A stretch of DNA of 29,004 nucleotides from JBBKWX01 sp037969175 (GTDB taxonomy: Bacteria; Bacteroidota; Bacteroidia; AKYH767-A; JBBKVM01), in contig JBBKWX010000019.1 in assembly GCA_037969175.1 (NCBI GenBank), positions 1 to 29,004 of the forward strand, given 5' to 3'. Under the pieces are notes generated by a model, which searched no databases, was not told where the DNA came from, and worked only from the letters and a program-made list of their open reading frames with translations. The translations under genes were made by a program, and so were the position numbers. Positions 6,944 through 14,244 of the stretch are shown in pieces (the stretch's first letter is position 1; every line of letters begins with the position of its first letter).

Positions 6944-9139
6944 ATGAAATTCAAACAAATTTTCTTAATCCTCAGTTTATTTTTTAGTTTTCAATCTTTT
7001 GCAACACATATAGCAGGTGGATATATAACTTATGAGTTTCAGGCTCCGGATCAATATAGATTCCATTTGCATTTGATGCGTGATTGTACCGGTATCCCCG
7101 GGCTTCCTACCGCTTCATTAAATGTCTATTCAGCCACTGTACCTTCACCAACAAGCATTGCTCTTACTTCTAACCCCTCCATGTCAGGCAGTCTGCCAAT
7201 TGGAACCTGCTATATACCGGGCGGTGTAAGTTCATGTAATGGAGGTACCTCTTTCGGGATCACAGAGGATGTTTATTCAAGTATATGGATGAGCCTCCCT
7301 CCTGCTTCCGATAGAATTATTACATACACTACCTGTTGTTTGAATTCCGGAATCTTAAATCTAAGCAACACCGGGAATTCAAATTTATTTCTTCCTCTGG
7401 CATTCGATAATTTAAACAATATCCCTAATAACAGTCCGGTTTTGAATCCGGGTAACCTCCCACTCTATTGTGTCAATACATTAACACAAGTTTCATTTGC
7501 GGCATCAGATCCGGATGGGGATTCTCTGGTTTATGAATTGGACGAGGTTTACGCCGGATATTCTCCAACTGCCGGCCTGTATTCAATTCCATTCACCCCT
7601 ACTTATTCAATATCAAATCCAATATCGTCCACAATACCTGTAACGTTACATCCCATCACAGGCATCCTTGAATTCACCCCAAATCTGAATGGCTCTTTCC
7701 AGGTAGGCATCAAAGTAAAAGAATATAGAAACGGCGTACAAATTGGTACCGTTTACAGATCTCATAGGGTAGTTGCAATTAATGGATTAAGCAATCCATC
7801 TCTGATAAAAACAAAGGTATTCATGGATACCAATAACAATCAGATCCAGGATGCCGGTGAAACAAATCTATCTTTTGTCAATGTAAGTTTTGATGATGGC
7901 AATATTATCAACACTTATTATACGGATATCAATGGTTCATTGATCATAACTGCAACTAATGGAACATATGTTTTGAAAGCTCAAGCACCCAATGCTAATT
8001 TCTTAAGTGTCCCGGATTCAAATATTGTTGTCATTAGCGCTCAAGGACAAATTGATAGTTCATCTGTTTTTGGTTTGATTTCTTCAGGAATACCTGCAAA
8101 TGATCTTATGGTAAGTGTTGCAGGACAAAATCCGCGTCCCGGCTTTTCCAGACAATATACATTGACAGCAAAAAACAATGGCAATACTACCATGTCGGGT
8201 GTTGCAAGTTTGCAATTCGATACAACATTAATCGCATCCGGTTTTAACATAAATCCGGATTCGATCAGTGCGGGATATCTGGCCTGGAATATTGCAAGTT
8301 TACAGCCTTTGAACTACAGATCATTTACTGCTTCACTCGAATTGGATACCAGTGTTTCAGCAGGAACATTTATAAACTTTATCGGAAAAATTGATCCGGT
8401 TGCAGGGGATGCAAATCCAACAGATAATATAGACACTCTTCAAAAGATCGTTGTAAATTCGTTTGATCCAAATGAAAAAACTGTTGAGCCTTCCGGTGAT
8501 CTGGATGTAAGTTTTATTCAAAATAAAAATTGGTTAAACTATACTGTTTATTTTCAAAATACAGGAACTGCTCCTGCCATAAATGTGCGGATCAATGACA
8601 TGATTGATCAGGGATTGGATCTAAGTACACTGGAAATAACAGGGTATAGTCATGCCATGACTCTGGAAAATCCGGTTGGGCAAGAACTGATATTTCGTTT
8701 TAATAACATCAATCTTGCTGACAGTAATGCCAATGAACCGGCCAGTCATGGTTTTATCAGTTACCGTATAAAAGCTCAACCAAATTTGTGGACGGGTGTT
8801 GAGATCCGAAACACAGCTAATATATATTTTGATTTTAATCCTGCAATAGTTACAAATACAACAATTAATACGATAACCCTTTCAACGGGTCTGACATCTA
8901 CCACTTATAAAAACAAGGAATTTATCTTTCCAAATCCCACCGATGGATTACTAAATATTCTAAGTACAAATCTCTATGAGCGTGCTGAAATTTTTGATGT
9001 AACAGGAAGAATTAAAAAATCTATTTCAGATTTAGATAACCTCAGCTCCATTGATGTTTCAGATCTGCAACCCGGATTTTACATTATAAGGATGGCCGGA
9101 ATAAACAAGAACATTAGCTTATCATTTATTAAGAAATAA
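6944..9139 (+). CDS. Large secreted protein with T9SS sorting domain
   Basis: A 731-residue exported protein of unknown specific role. The Sec signal peptide ends QSFA, followed by THIAGGYITYEF, a start seen in many Bacteroidota surface proteins. Residues ~285-355 resemble a Cna-B/SdrD-like sheet module (KVFMDTNNNQIQDAGETNL). Around 505-640 lies the conserved Bacteroidota domain starting FDPNEKTVEP and continuing with YFQNTGTAPA and ANIYFDFNPAIVTN. The final ~75 residues (FIFPNPTDGLLNIL to the Lys-rich end) are a type A T9SS sorting domain, so the protein should cross the outer membrane and be anchored or released at the surface. Cysteines cluster in the N-terminal third (CTG, CYI, CN, TCC), suggesting disulfides. 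It stands alone between the helicase terminator and the next operon. Confidence 0.88.
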   Translation: MKFKQIFLILSLFFSFQSFATHIAGGYITYEFQAPDQYRFHLHLMRDCTGIPGLPTASLNVYSATVPSPTSIALTSNPSMSGSLPIGTCYIPGGVSSCNGGTSFGITEDVYSSIWMSLPPASDRIITYTTCCLNSGILNLSNTGNSNLFLPLAFDNLNNIPNNSPVLNPGNLPLYCVNTLTQVSFAASDPDGDSLVYELDEVYAGYSPTAGLYSIPFTPTYSISNPISSTIPVTLHPITGILEFTPNLNGSFQVGIKVKEYRNGVQIGTVYRSHRVVAINGLSNPSLIKTKVFMDTNNNQIQDAGETNLSFVNVSFDDGNIINTYYTDINGSLIITATNGTYVLKAQAPNANFLSVPDSNIVVISAQGQIDSSSVFGLISSGIPANDLMVSVAGQNPRPGFSRQYTLTAKNNGNTTMSGVASLQFDTTLIASGFNINPDSISAGYLAWNIASLQPLNYRSFTASLELDTSVSAGTFINFIGKIDPVAGDANPTDNIDTLQKIVVNSFDPNEKTVEPSGDLDVSFIQNKNWLNYTVYFQNTGTAPAINVRINDMIDQGLDLSTLEITGYSHAMTLENPVGQELIFRFNNINLADSNANEPASHGFISYRIKAQPNLWTGVEIRNTANIYFDFNPAIVTNTTINTITLSTGLTSTTYKNKEFIFPNPTDGLLNILSTNLYERAEIFDVTGRIKKSISDLDNLSSIDVSDLQPGFYIIRMAGINKNISLSFIKK

Positions 9140-9185
9140 TTTAATACATTGCCATCATCTGATTGAACATATTATATTCGTAATT

Positions 9186-9731
9186 ATGTCTGATGTATTA
9201 GAAGATCTGCGTTTCCCTGTTGGTAAATTCAAAAAACCTATACAGATCGATGCCGAAACCATTAAAAAATGGATCTCAGATATTGAACACTTTCCATTGA
9301 ATTTAAGTGCCGAGGTTCATCATCTTTCAGAAGAAGAATTGCATTATATATTCAGACCTGATGGATGGAATATTAAGCAATTGGTACATCATGTTGCCGA
9401 TAGCCATATGAATGCTTATATCCGGATCAAACTTGCCTTAACGGAAGACAATCCTATAATAAAACCGTATTTACAAGATAAGTGGTCTGCTTTATCAGAT
9501 GTTGAAAGATCGCCTATAGAATGGTCCTTGAATTTGTTAATTGGCTTGCATAAAAAATGGGTCATTCTTTTAGAAACTTTAAGCACTGCAGAACTTCAAA
9601 GAACTTTTCATCACCCTGAAACCAATGCAGCTGTAAGTATTGAACTTGCAATCGGGCAATATGCATGGCATTGCAGACATCATCTGGCTCACGTAAAACT
9701 AGCACGAAAACACAAAAATAAATTTGACTAA
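9186..9731 (+). CDS. YfiT/DinB-type metal-dependent transferase
   Basis: This 181-residue cytosolic protein matches the YfiT branch of the DinB four-helix-bundle superfamily (putative bacillithiol or other thiol transferases). Visible marks are LRFPVGKFKKP at the N-terminus, FRPDGWNIKQLVHHVADSHMN (broken here: FRPDGWNIKQ at 56-65, LVHHVADSH at 66-74), the block ALTEDNPIIKPY, and YAWHCRHHLAHV at 159-170. His68 or His69 with His162 and His165/His166 would be the three metal ligands. The substrate thiol in this organism is not shown. The next gene starts 2 nt after its stop, so the two form an operon. Confidence 0.88.
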   Translation: MSDVLEDLRFPVGKFKKPIQIDAETIKKWISDIEHFPLNLSAEVHHLSEEELHYIFRPDGWNIKQLVHHVADSHMNAYIRIKLALTEDNPIIKPYLQDKWSALSDVERSPIEWSLNLLIGLHKKWVILLETLSTAELQRTFHHPETNAAVSIELAIGQYAWHCRHHLAHVKLARKHKNKFD

Positions 9732-9733
9732 TT

Positions 9734-10417
9734 ATGCTTGACATACCCGCTTTTATTCCGGCAGTTTTTGTCATTACCCTACTCATCACTATTTACTTTT
9801 TTTACAAAGCCAGTCAAAACTCAAAGATCTTTCTTGTGTTAGTTTCTTTTTGGATCTTGCTGCATGGGGCATTAGCATTGAATGGTTTTTATCTGGTCAC
9901 TGACACCATTCCTCCTCGCTTTATCATTCTCGTTGCACCCCCATTTTTACTAATAGCCTATCTCATGATCTCGAAGCGGGGATTAGCTTTTACCGATCGT
10001 TTAGATTCCGAGATGATAACCTGGATACATGCTGTCAGAGTTCCTGTTGAACTTGTGATCTATTGGCTTTTTCTTCAAAAACTAATGCCCGAAGTAATGA
10101 CCTTTCAAGGTCGAAATTTTGATATCATCATGGGCTTGACTGCGCCCATAATAGCCTGGTTGGTTTTTTTCAGAAATCGTTACGGAAACAACCTCATCAT
10201 GTGGTGGAACTCAATTGGAATTATCTTATTACTTAACATTGTAATTATTGCAATTCTTTCTACGCCAACTGTACTGCAACAAATGTCATTTGAACAGCCC
10301 AATGTTGGGATTTTGTATTTTCCTTTTGTCTATCTGGCAGGCATCATCGTTCCGATCATCATGTACTGTCATTTTGCTGCATTGAGAAGGGCACTTACTA
10401 CACGAAAGATCATTTGA
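9734..10417 (+). CDS. Seven-helix inner-membrane protein, unknown function
   Basis: I do not recognise a named family for this 227-residue protein. Seven hydrophobic segments are visible (about residues 7-24, 32-55, 61-78, 99-118, 131-146, 153-175 and 190-217). Helix 4 begins with the polar, conserved-looking HAVRVPVEL, and helix 2 contains HGALALNG. There is no signal peptide cleavage site, so it should be an inner-membrane protein. It starts 2 nt after the YfiT-type gene and is very likely co-transcribed; a functional link is only inferred. No terminator follows, and a repeat element begins 62 nt downstream. Confidence 0.75.
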   Translation: MLDIPAFIPAVFVITLLITIYFFYKASQNSKIFLVLVSFWILLHGALALNGFYLVTDTIPPRFIILVAPPFLLIAYLMISKRGLAFTDRLDSEMITWIHAVRVPVELVIYWLFLQKLMPEVMTFQGRNFDIIMGLTAPIIAWLVFFRNRYGNNLIMWWNSIGIILLLNIVIIAILSTPTVLQQMSFEQPNVGILYFPFVYLAGIIVPIIMYCHFAALRRALTTRKII

Positions 10418-10479
10418 AGCTATGTTTCCAGTGCTTTATTAAGTTTCATTTTTGTCCTGAGTAATCTATACTTTTTTAT

Positions 10480-10792
10480 CATTGTTGTCTGGAATCGGGT
10501 TTCTAATCCTGTCAAATTGCATCATAAGTACTTATCTACAAGGGGCCTCTGTGCTAATTTTACCACAGAGGCCTCAGAGATTTACACAGAGTTCTCAGAG
10601 ATTGAAGAGTAATTTTCTTTCAATGGACTTTTTTTGGTATTCGACCTCCTTGTTCTCTGTATACCAGTGGTTTCCCACGAAAATGAAATCACATCAAAAG
10701 AGCCTAGATCAATATGGAAGTATAACTCTGAGGCCCCTGTGGTTAAAAAAAAGCCTTAAATAAAAAACTAAAATTTATTCAGGACAACAATG
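10480..10792 (+). repeat. MITE-like element, family 1 copy A (313 bp)
   Basis: The ends are imperfect inverted repeats: CATTGTTGTCTGGAAT at the left, ATTCAGGACAACAATG at the right. Inside is a perfect 10-bp hairpin (GGCCTCTGTG at 10544-10553, CACAGAGGCC at 10564-10573) followed by ACAGAG/CAGAG direct repeats. The right part (GGTTAAAAAAAAGCC, AAACTAAAATTTATT) is shared with copies at 21460-22003 and 28454-28549; copy B at 13564-13783 is the same element inverted. An open frame of 93 codons exists but is only translated repeat. No clear target duplication is visible. Confidence 0.8.
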
Positions 10793-11159
10793 CATTATTA
10801 TCAGACCTTTTTTTACCATAGAATCCCTTTAGACCTGCAGTAGCATTTTTGTTTAAACTGAAATTGCTGTATTTCGGTGCAAGAGCCCAAATCCAGTACT
10901 GAAGAGTCGAAATCTGCATGTTGCGAACCTGAATCGACTTGTTGTTAACTTAAAGTGACATAATCTCTTCGTCCTGAATTTCAAATAATAAACAATACAT
11001 ATTTGATTAAATAAAATCATTGTGTTATTATTGCATTACTAAGCTAACATGGATAGAACCCTATCAAGCATACCGATAGTCAATAGTCACATAATTAGCA
11101 GTTTACAGAATAGTGTTATACAACAAGGTCTGCTAAAAAGACTGAAACAATTCAAATAC
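10793..11159. other. Gene-free stretch with a possible minus-strand remnant
   Basis: No complete gene is visible. At 10810-10835 there is another fragment resembling the repeat core (TTTTTTTACCATAGAAT). On the minus strand a frame of about 56 codons ending inside the inverted repeat of copy A reads protein-like (for example TLQYWIWALAPKYSNF), but it has stops on both sides and I cannot name it. Confidence 0.3.
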
Positions 11160-11714
11160 ATGAAGAATAAGATATTTCTGATGCTTTCGCTCACAGCAAT
11201 GATATTTGCATCTTCTTGCAGTAAAGATGACACTTCATCAGTATCTATAGGAGAAGGGCAATCCTTAAGGTATACCTTATACACCACATTTGAAGTTGAC
11301 CCTACCAATACTCTTGGTACAAGGGCGCTTGATACAGCAGTTGTTGTAAATGACATTGAATCAAGATTAAAAGCGCTTGACAGCCGGTTAGATCTTAGCA
11401 TGATAAATAATATCCATATCATTGGAGCTCGATTAAACTTTAAGAATCCTACAACAAGTCACTTTAACTTTCTAGAAAATGTTGAAGCTTTAGTTCAGGT
11501 TGGAAGTGGTGCTCCGCTAAGAGTGACCTATTTGGATAACATACCAAACACCAATTTGAAACTATTGAAGTTGAATTATGATGCAAAAAATAATTATGCT
11601 GCATATTTCAATCAAAGCAATTTCAGATATATTCTAAAAGGAAAAATTGATTCACCTTTAACTACAAAAGCTGTGATAACAGCAAATATTTCTTTTCTTG
11701 TTGAATTAAAATAA
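11160..11714 (+). CDS. Lipoprotein of unknown function
   Basis: A 184-residue exported lipoprotein: signal peptide ending FASSC (Cys20), then SKDD and a short linker, typical of Bacteroidota lipoproteins. The rest is mostly sheet-like with no domain I recognise; EVDPTNTLGTRALDTAVVVND and LNFKNPTTSHFNFLENVEALVQVG suggest a beta-sandwich. I placed the start at ATG 11160 rather than an in-frame ATG at 11049, because only the later start puts the signal peptide at the N-terminus. No conserved neighbour explains its job; arsC follows 69 nt downstream without a convincing terminator between. Confidence 0.72.
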   Translation: MKNKIFLMLSLTAMIFASSCSKDDTSSVSIGEGQSLRYTLYTTFEVDPTNTLGTRALDTAVVVNDIESRLKALDSRLDLSMINNIHIIGARLNFKNPTTSHFNFLENVEALVQVGSGAPLRVTYLDNIPNTNLKLLKLNYDAKNNYAAYFNQSNFRYILKGKIDSPLTTKAVITANISFLVELK

Positions 11715-11783
11715 AGATTTTCCTTATCGCTTTTAAGGAGCTGATCTTTATGATCTGAACTATCCTTAAATAAATCTTTTTTC

Positions 11784-12197
11784 ATGAAAAATATATTAGT
11801 GCTGTGTACCGGAAACAGTTGCCGGAGTCAGCTGGCTGAAGCTTACCTTAGAAAATACTTTAAGGAAGGGATTAATGTTTACAGTGCGGGAGTTGAAACA
11901 CATGGATTAAATCCAAGAGCTGTTAAGACCATGGCAGAAGTTGGTATCGATATTTCTCATCATACTTCAAATCATGTAGATGAATACCAGAATATCCCAT
12001 TTGATCTTGTCCTGACAGTTTGTGATAATGCCAGTGAACGCTGTCCTGTTTTTCCTTCTACTGCCAAGAAAGTCCACTACAATTTTAAGGATCCTGCAAA
12101 AGCAAAAGGTTCAGAATCTGAGATCATGCAGGAGTTTAGAATTGTTCGTGAAGAAATAAAAGCATACTGCAAACAGCTGGCTTCAGAAAACAGTTAG
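11784..12197 (+). CDS. arsC: Arsenate reductase, low-molecular-weight phosphatase fold
   Basis: Reduces arsenate to arsenite in the cytosol, using a three-cysteine relay and thioredoxin. The 137 residues begin with the P-loop LCTGNSCRSQ, where Cys8-X5-Arg14 is the catalytic signature. Cys80 and Cys87 in VCDNASERCP match the Cys82/Cys89 pair of the Staphylococcus/Bacillus ArsC type, which separates it from ordinary protein tyrosine phosphatases. FKDPAKAKG supplies the conserved DP loop. The next gene, an aquaporin, starts 1 nt after the stop, so they form a two-gene arsenic-detoxification unit. No arsR or arsB/acr3 is nearby. Confidence 0.92.
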   Translation: MKNILVLCTGNSCRSQLAEAYLRKYFKEGINVYSAGVETHGLNPRAVKTMAEVGIDISHHTSNHVDEYQNIPFDLVLTVCDNASERCPVFPSTAKKVHYNFKDPAKAKGSESEIMQEFRIVREEIKAYCKQLASENS

Positions 12198-12198
12198 T

Positions 12199-12882
12199 AT
12201 GCAATTCAGAAAATATCTTGCTGAATTTATTGGTACCTACGCATTGGTATTTTGCGGTACGGCTGCCATCGTTATCAATGATATTTCCGGTGGGGCAGTA
12301 ACGCATGTAGGCATAGCCATTACCTTTGGATTGATCGTGATGGCCATGATCTATACGTTTGGAGACATCTCAGGCGCACATATTAATCCGGCAGTAACTT
12401 TTGCATTTGCATTAGCCGGAAGGTTTGAAAAAAAACTGATCATCCCTTATTTTATTTCTCAATTGGCCGGTGGTATTGCCGCTTCTTACACTGTATTTTT
12501 TCTTTTCCCAGAGCACCCCGGATTAGGAAGTACGATACCTGCAGGAACCGATATGCAATCATTTGTTTTGGAATTTATTCTTAGCTTTTTTCTGATGATG
12601 GTGATCATGCATGTTGCACTTGGCTCGAAAGAAGTTGGGATACTTGCGGGGATTGCAATAGGCGGAGTAGTTCTGCTTGAAGCGATGTTTGCAGGTCCAA
12701 TTTGTGGTGCTTCAATGAATCCGGTACGCAGCATTGCACCGGCTATAGTTTCGGGTAACCTGACGTCTTTATGGCTGTATATCGCAGCACCGTTTTCAGG
12801 CATGATAACAGCGAGTTGTGTTTGGATGCTTTTTAATAAACTTGAACAAAAAAAAGAGGGACCTTTCGGCCCCTCTAAGTAA
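12199..12882 (+). CDS. Aquaporin-family channel, likely arsenite exit (AqpS-like role)
   Basis: A 227-residue inner-membrane channel of the MIP family with six membrane helices and two re-entrant loops. The first loop has the standard motif HINPAVTF (Asn63-Pro64-Ala65). The second reads ASMNPVRSIAP, with Val176 in place of the usual Ala, an altered NPA motif. Coupling to arsC (1-nt gap) suggests that it lets arsenite leave the cell after reduction, as proposed for AqpS in Sinorhizobium; water or glycerol transport cannot be excluded. The last residues KKEGPFGPSK are encoded by DNA that forms a terminator for the opposite strand. Confidence 0.88.
   Translation: MQFRKYLAEFIGTYALVFCGTAAIVINDISGGAVTHVGIAITFGLIVMAMIYTFGDISGAHINPAVTFAFALAGRFEKKLIIPYFISQLAGGIAASYTVFFLFPEHPGLGSTIPAGTDMQSFVLEFILSFFLMMVIMHVALGSKEVGILAGIAIGGVVLLEAMFAGPICGASMNPVRSIAPAIVSGNLTSLWLYIAAPFSGMITASCVWMLFNKLEQKKEGPFGPSK
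12847..12876 (-). terminator. Minus-strand terminator inside the aquaporin gene
   Basis: Read on the minus strand, AGAGGGG-CC and GG-CCCTCT pair (stem GAGGG/CCCTC plus CC/GG around a 4-nt loop, with one mismatch) and are followed by a run of T. It lies just after the stop of the fasciclin gene. On the plus strand no T tract follows, so it should not stop aquaporin transcription. Confidence 0.72.
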
Positions 12883-12904
12883 AGGGAATTACCCAGTCAT
12901 ATGC

Positions 12905-13477
12905 CTACATTTTAGGCAACAGTACCGCATCCACCACATTGATGACACCGTTCGACTGGTAAACGTTGTAGGTACTGATGTTTGCACGTCGGCCGCTTTC
13001 ATCCTGAACAAGAATATTTCTATCTCCGTTCATCATAAAATTAAGCGTACCTCCACTAACTGTTTTAATTTTCGCACTACCTTTTCCGGATTTGATCATA
13101 CTTGATAATTTATCAAAATCATATACACCGCTAAGAACATGATAGGTCAATACTCCAACCAATGCACTTTTGTTTTCAGGTTTCAGCAAAGTTGAAACTG
13201 TACCTTCCGGTAAATTTTCGAATGCATCATTCGTAGGTGCAAAAACTGTAAATGGTCCTTTGCCTTGCAGTGTTTCTACCAAATCACCTGCTTTAACAGC
13301 TGCTACCAACGTAGTGTGATCTTTTGAATTAACTGCATTATCTACTATGTTCTTTTTTGGATACATGGCTTCTCCTCCAACCATAACTGTCTTATCCATA
13401 CTTTGTGCATCTGCAGAATTAATTGGTCCCGCAATGAAGATCGTTGCTAAGGCTAAAATTGAAATGTAATTTTTCAT
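12905..13477 (-). CDS. Secreted fasciclin (FAS1) domain protein
   Basis: A 190-residue exported protein with a cleavable Sec signal (cleavage probably after ADA, before QSMDK) and one FAS1 domain: HTTLVAAVKAGDL, GPFTVFAPTNDAFENLP, YHVLSGVYDF, and final NGVINVVDAVLLP. No lipobox is present, unlike the fasciclin at 2620, so it is probably periplasmic or released. I chose ATG 13477; a start at 13513 would put 12 polar residues before the signal peptide. The promoter element at 13514-13544 overlaps that upstream start, which also excludes it. It is the likely target of the ECF sigma factor encoded at 16956-17510, in parallel with mycobacterial SigK control of fasciclin-domain MPT70/MPT83. Confidence 0.9.
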   Translation of the reverse strand: MKNYISILALATIFIAGPINSADAQSMDKTVMVGGEAMYPKKNIVDNAVNSKDHTTLVAAVKAGDLVETLQGKGPFTVFAPTNDAFENLPEGTVSTLLKPENKSALVGVLTYHVLSGVYDFDKLSSMIKSGKGSAKIKTVSGGTLNFMMNGDRNILVQDESGRRANISTYNVYQSNGVINVVDAVLLPKM

Positions 13478-13513
13478 AATGTGAGTTTTAGTTTTATTTG
13501 TAAGATGTTTCAA

Positions 13514-13544
13514 TCATTTACGATAGTTAAAGAAGTGTGGATTT
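13514..13544 (-). promoter_or_regulatory. Putative ECF-sigma promoter of the fasciclin gene
   Basis: On the minus strand the element reads AAATCCAcACTTCTTT, five bases, TCGTAAATGA. It shares 26 of 31 positions with 16111-16141. AAATCC and CGTAAATG are separated by 16 nt, fitting -35 and -10 elements. CGTAAA begins 45 nt before the start codon. No TAnnTTTG box is present. Confidence 0.65.
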
Positions 13545-13563
13545 ATTTTTAAGAAAAATAAAT

Positions 13564-13783
13564 CAATGTTGTCCGGACTAATCTTTATTATCTTCATCAG
13601 AACTTTTTTTTAACCATAGATTCCATAGAGTATTACTTTTTTAATGATTGAAACTCATTAGATGTGAATTCCATTTCTTTGAGAATTACCGGAGTATACA
13701 GAGAATAAAAATTGCATTCTACTTTTAGATGGATACTTATGATCAAATTTGAATGTATTAGGATCTGCAATCCGGACAGTTTG
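13564..13783 (-). repeat. MITE-like element, family 1 copy B (inverted, shortened)
   Basis: Compared in reverse orientation with copy A, it aligns along its ends and core: CAATGTTGTCCGGAC at one end, ATCCGGACAGTTTG at the other, and internal matches such as TTTTTTAACCATAGA, AGATGTGAATT, GTATACAGAGAA and GATACTTATGATCAAATTTG. It is 220 bp against 313, lacking the central hairpin, and is the most diverged copy. It lies 20 bp upstream of the fasciclin promoter element and 11 bp from the stop of the next gene. Confidence 0.65.
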
Positions 13784-13794
13784 AAAAAAAATAA

Positions 13795-14175
13795 TTAATT
13801 ATTCGGATATCCGGAATTGATCCAGGAAATCAACTTTGTTTTATCGCAATCTGTAAGGGTCTTGGGACCGGCGGTGTAAGATGGAGGCATACCACCTCCC
13901 GGAAGTATTCTGGAAATAAATAATTCTGTTCCACGACTATCAAGTTGAAATTTGATCGATGAATACGATGAAAAATCTTTAAATCCGTTTGCAACATGAC
14001 AGGTTGGGATTGCACAGTTCGTATTGATAATACTATTTACCTGATCTGAATATCTTATATTTTTTTGGCAAGAATCTTCCACTTGTATAGTTATTTCTTC
14101 TTTGATACTGTCAATGCTATGTACACAGGAGCTGCAACAGAGAAGTATAATTCCAATTTTCAGGTAGTTTTTCAT
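13795..14175 (-). CDS. Cytochrome c-like lipoprotein with CX4CH motif
   Basis: A 126-residue lipoprotein: signal peptide ending CSSC (Cys17), then a short domain like those at the end of Bacteroidota cytochrome-type envelope proteins. NTNCAIPTCHV gives Cys54-X4-Cys59-His60, wider than the usual CX2CH. GGGMPPSY (Met96) could be the second axial ligand, and the end TDCDKTKLISWINSGYPNN is the usual closing helix of such domains. Heme binding is therefore plausible but not certain. The start codon lies only 6 nt after the T tract of the terminator of the CHRD gene, so expression depends on read-through or on a hidden promoter. Membership in the same regulon as its neighbours is inferred from orientation. 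Confidence 0.75.
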   Translation of the reverse strand: MKNYLKIGIILLCCSSCVHSIDSIKEEITIQVEDSCQKNIRYSDQVNSIINTNCAIPTCHVANGFKDFSSYSSIKFQLDSRGTELFISRILPGGGMPPSYTAGPKTLTDCDKTKLISWINSGYPNN

Positions 14176-14181
14176 CAGTAT

Positions 14182-14228
14182 AAAAAATAAAAAAAACCGG
14201 GAAGAGTAGATTTGAAAACCCTTCCCGG
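14182..14228 (-). terminator. Terminator between CHRD gene and cytochrome-like gene
   Basis: On the minus strand CCGGGAAG and CTTCCCGG form an 8-bp GC-rich stem with a loop of 16 nt, followed by T8 and more T/A. It starts 17 nt after the CHRD stop codon and ends just before the next ATG. Confidence 0.8.
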
Positions 14229-14244
14229 AATCAATTAGAAAAAA

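Noticed and set aside
10480..10620. CRISPR-like array in the CAGAG direct repeats
   Set aside because: The repeats are 6-8 bp, irregularly spaced and without spacers or cas genes.
10482..10763. 93-codon open frame on the plus strand
   Set aside because: It lies wholly inside family 1 copy A; the translation (LPQRPQRFTQSSQRL) is the CAGAG repeat read as protein.
11049..11159. Longer N-terminus for the lipoprotein at 11160
   Set aside because: The extra 37 residues would bury the signal peptide; the ATG at 11160 begins a normal lipoprotein signal.
12855..12876. Terminator for the aquaporin on the plus strand
   Set aside because: The hairpin lies before the stop codon and has no T tract on the plus strand.
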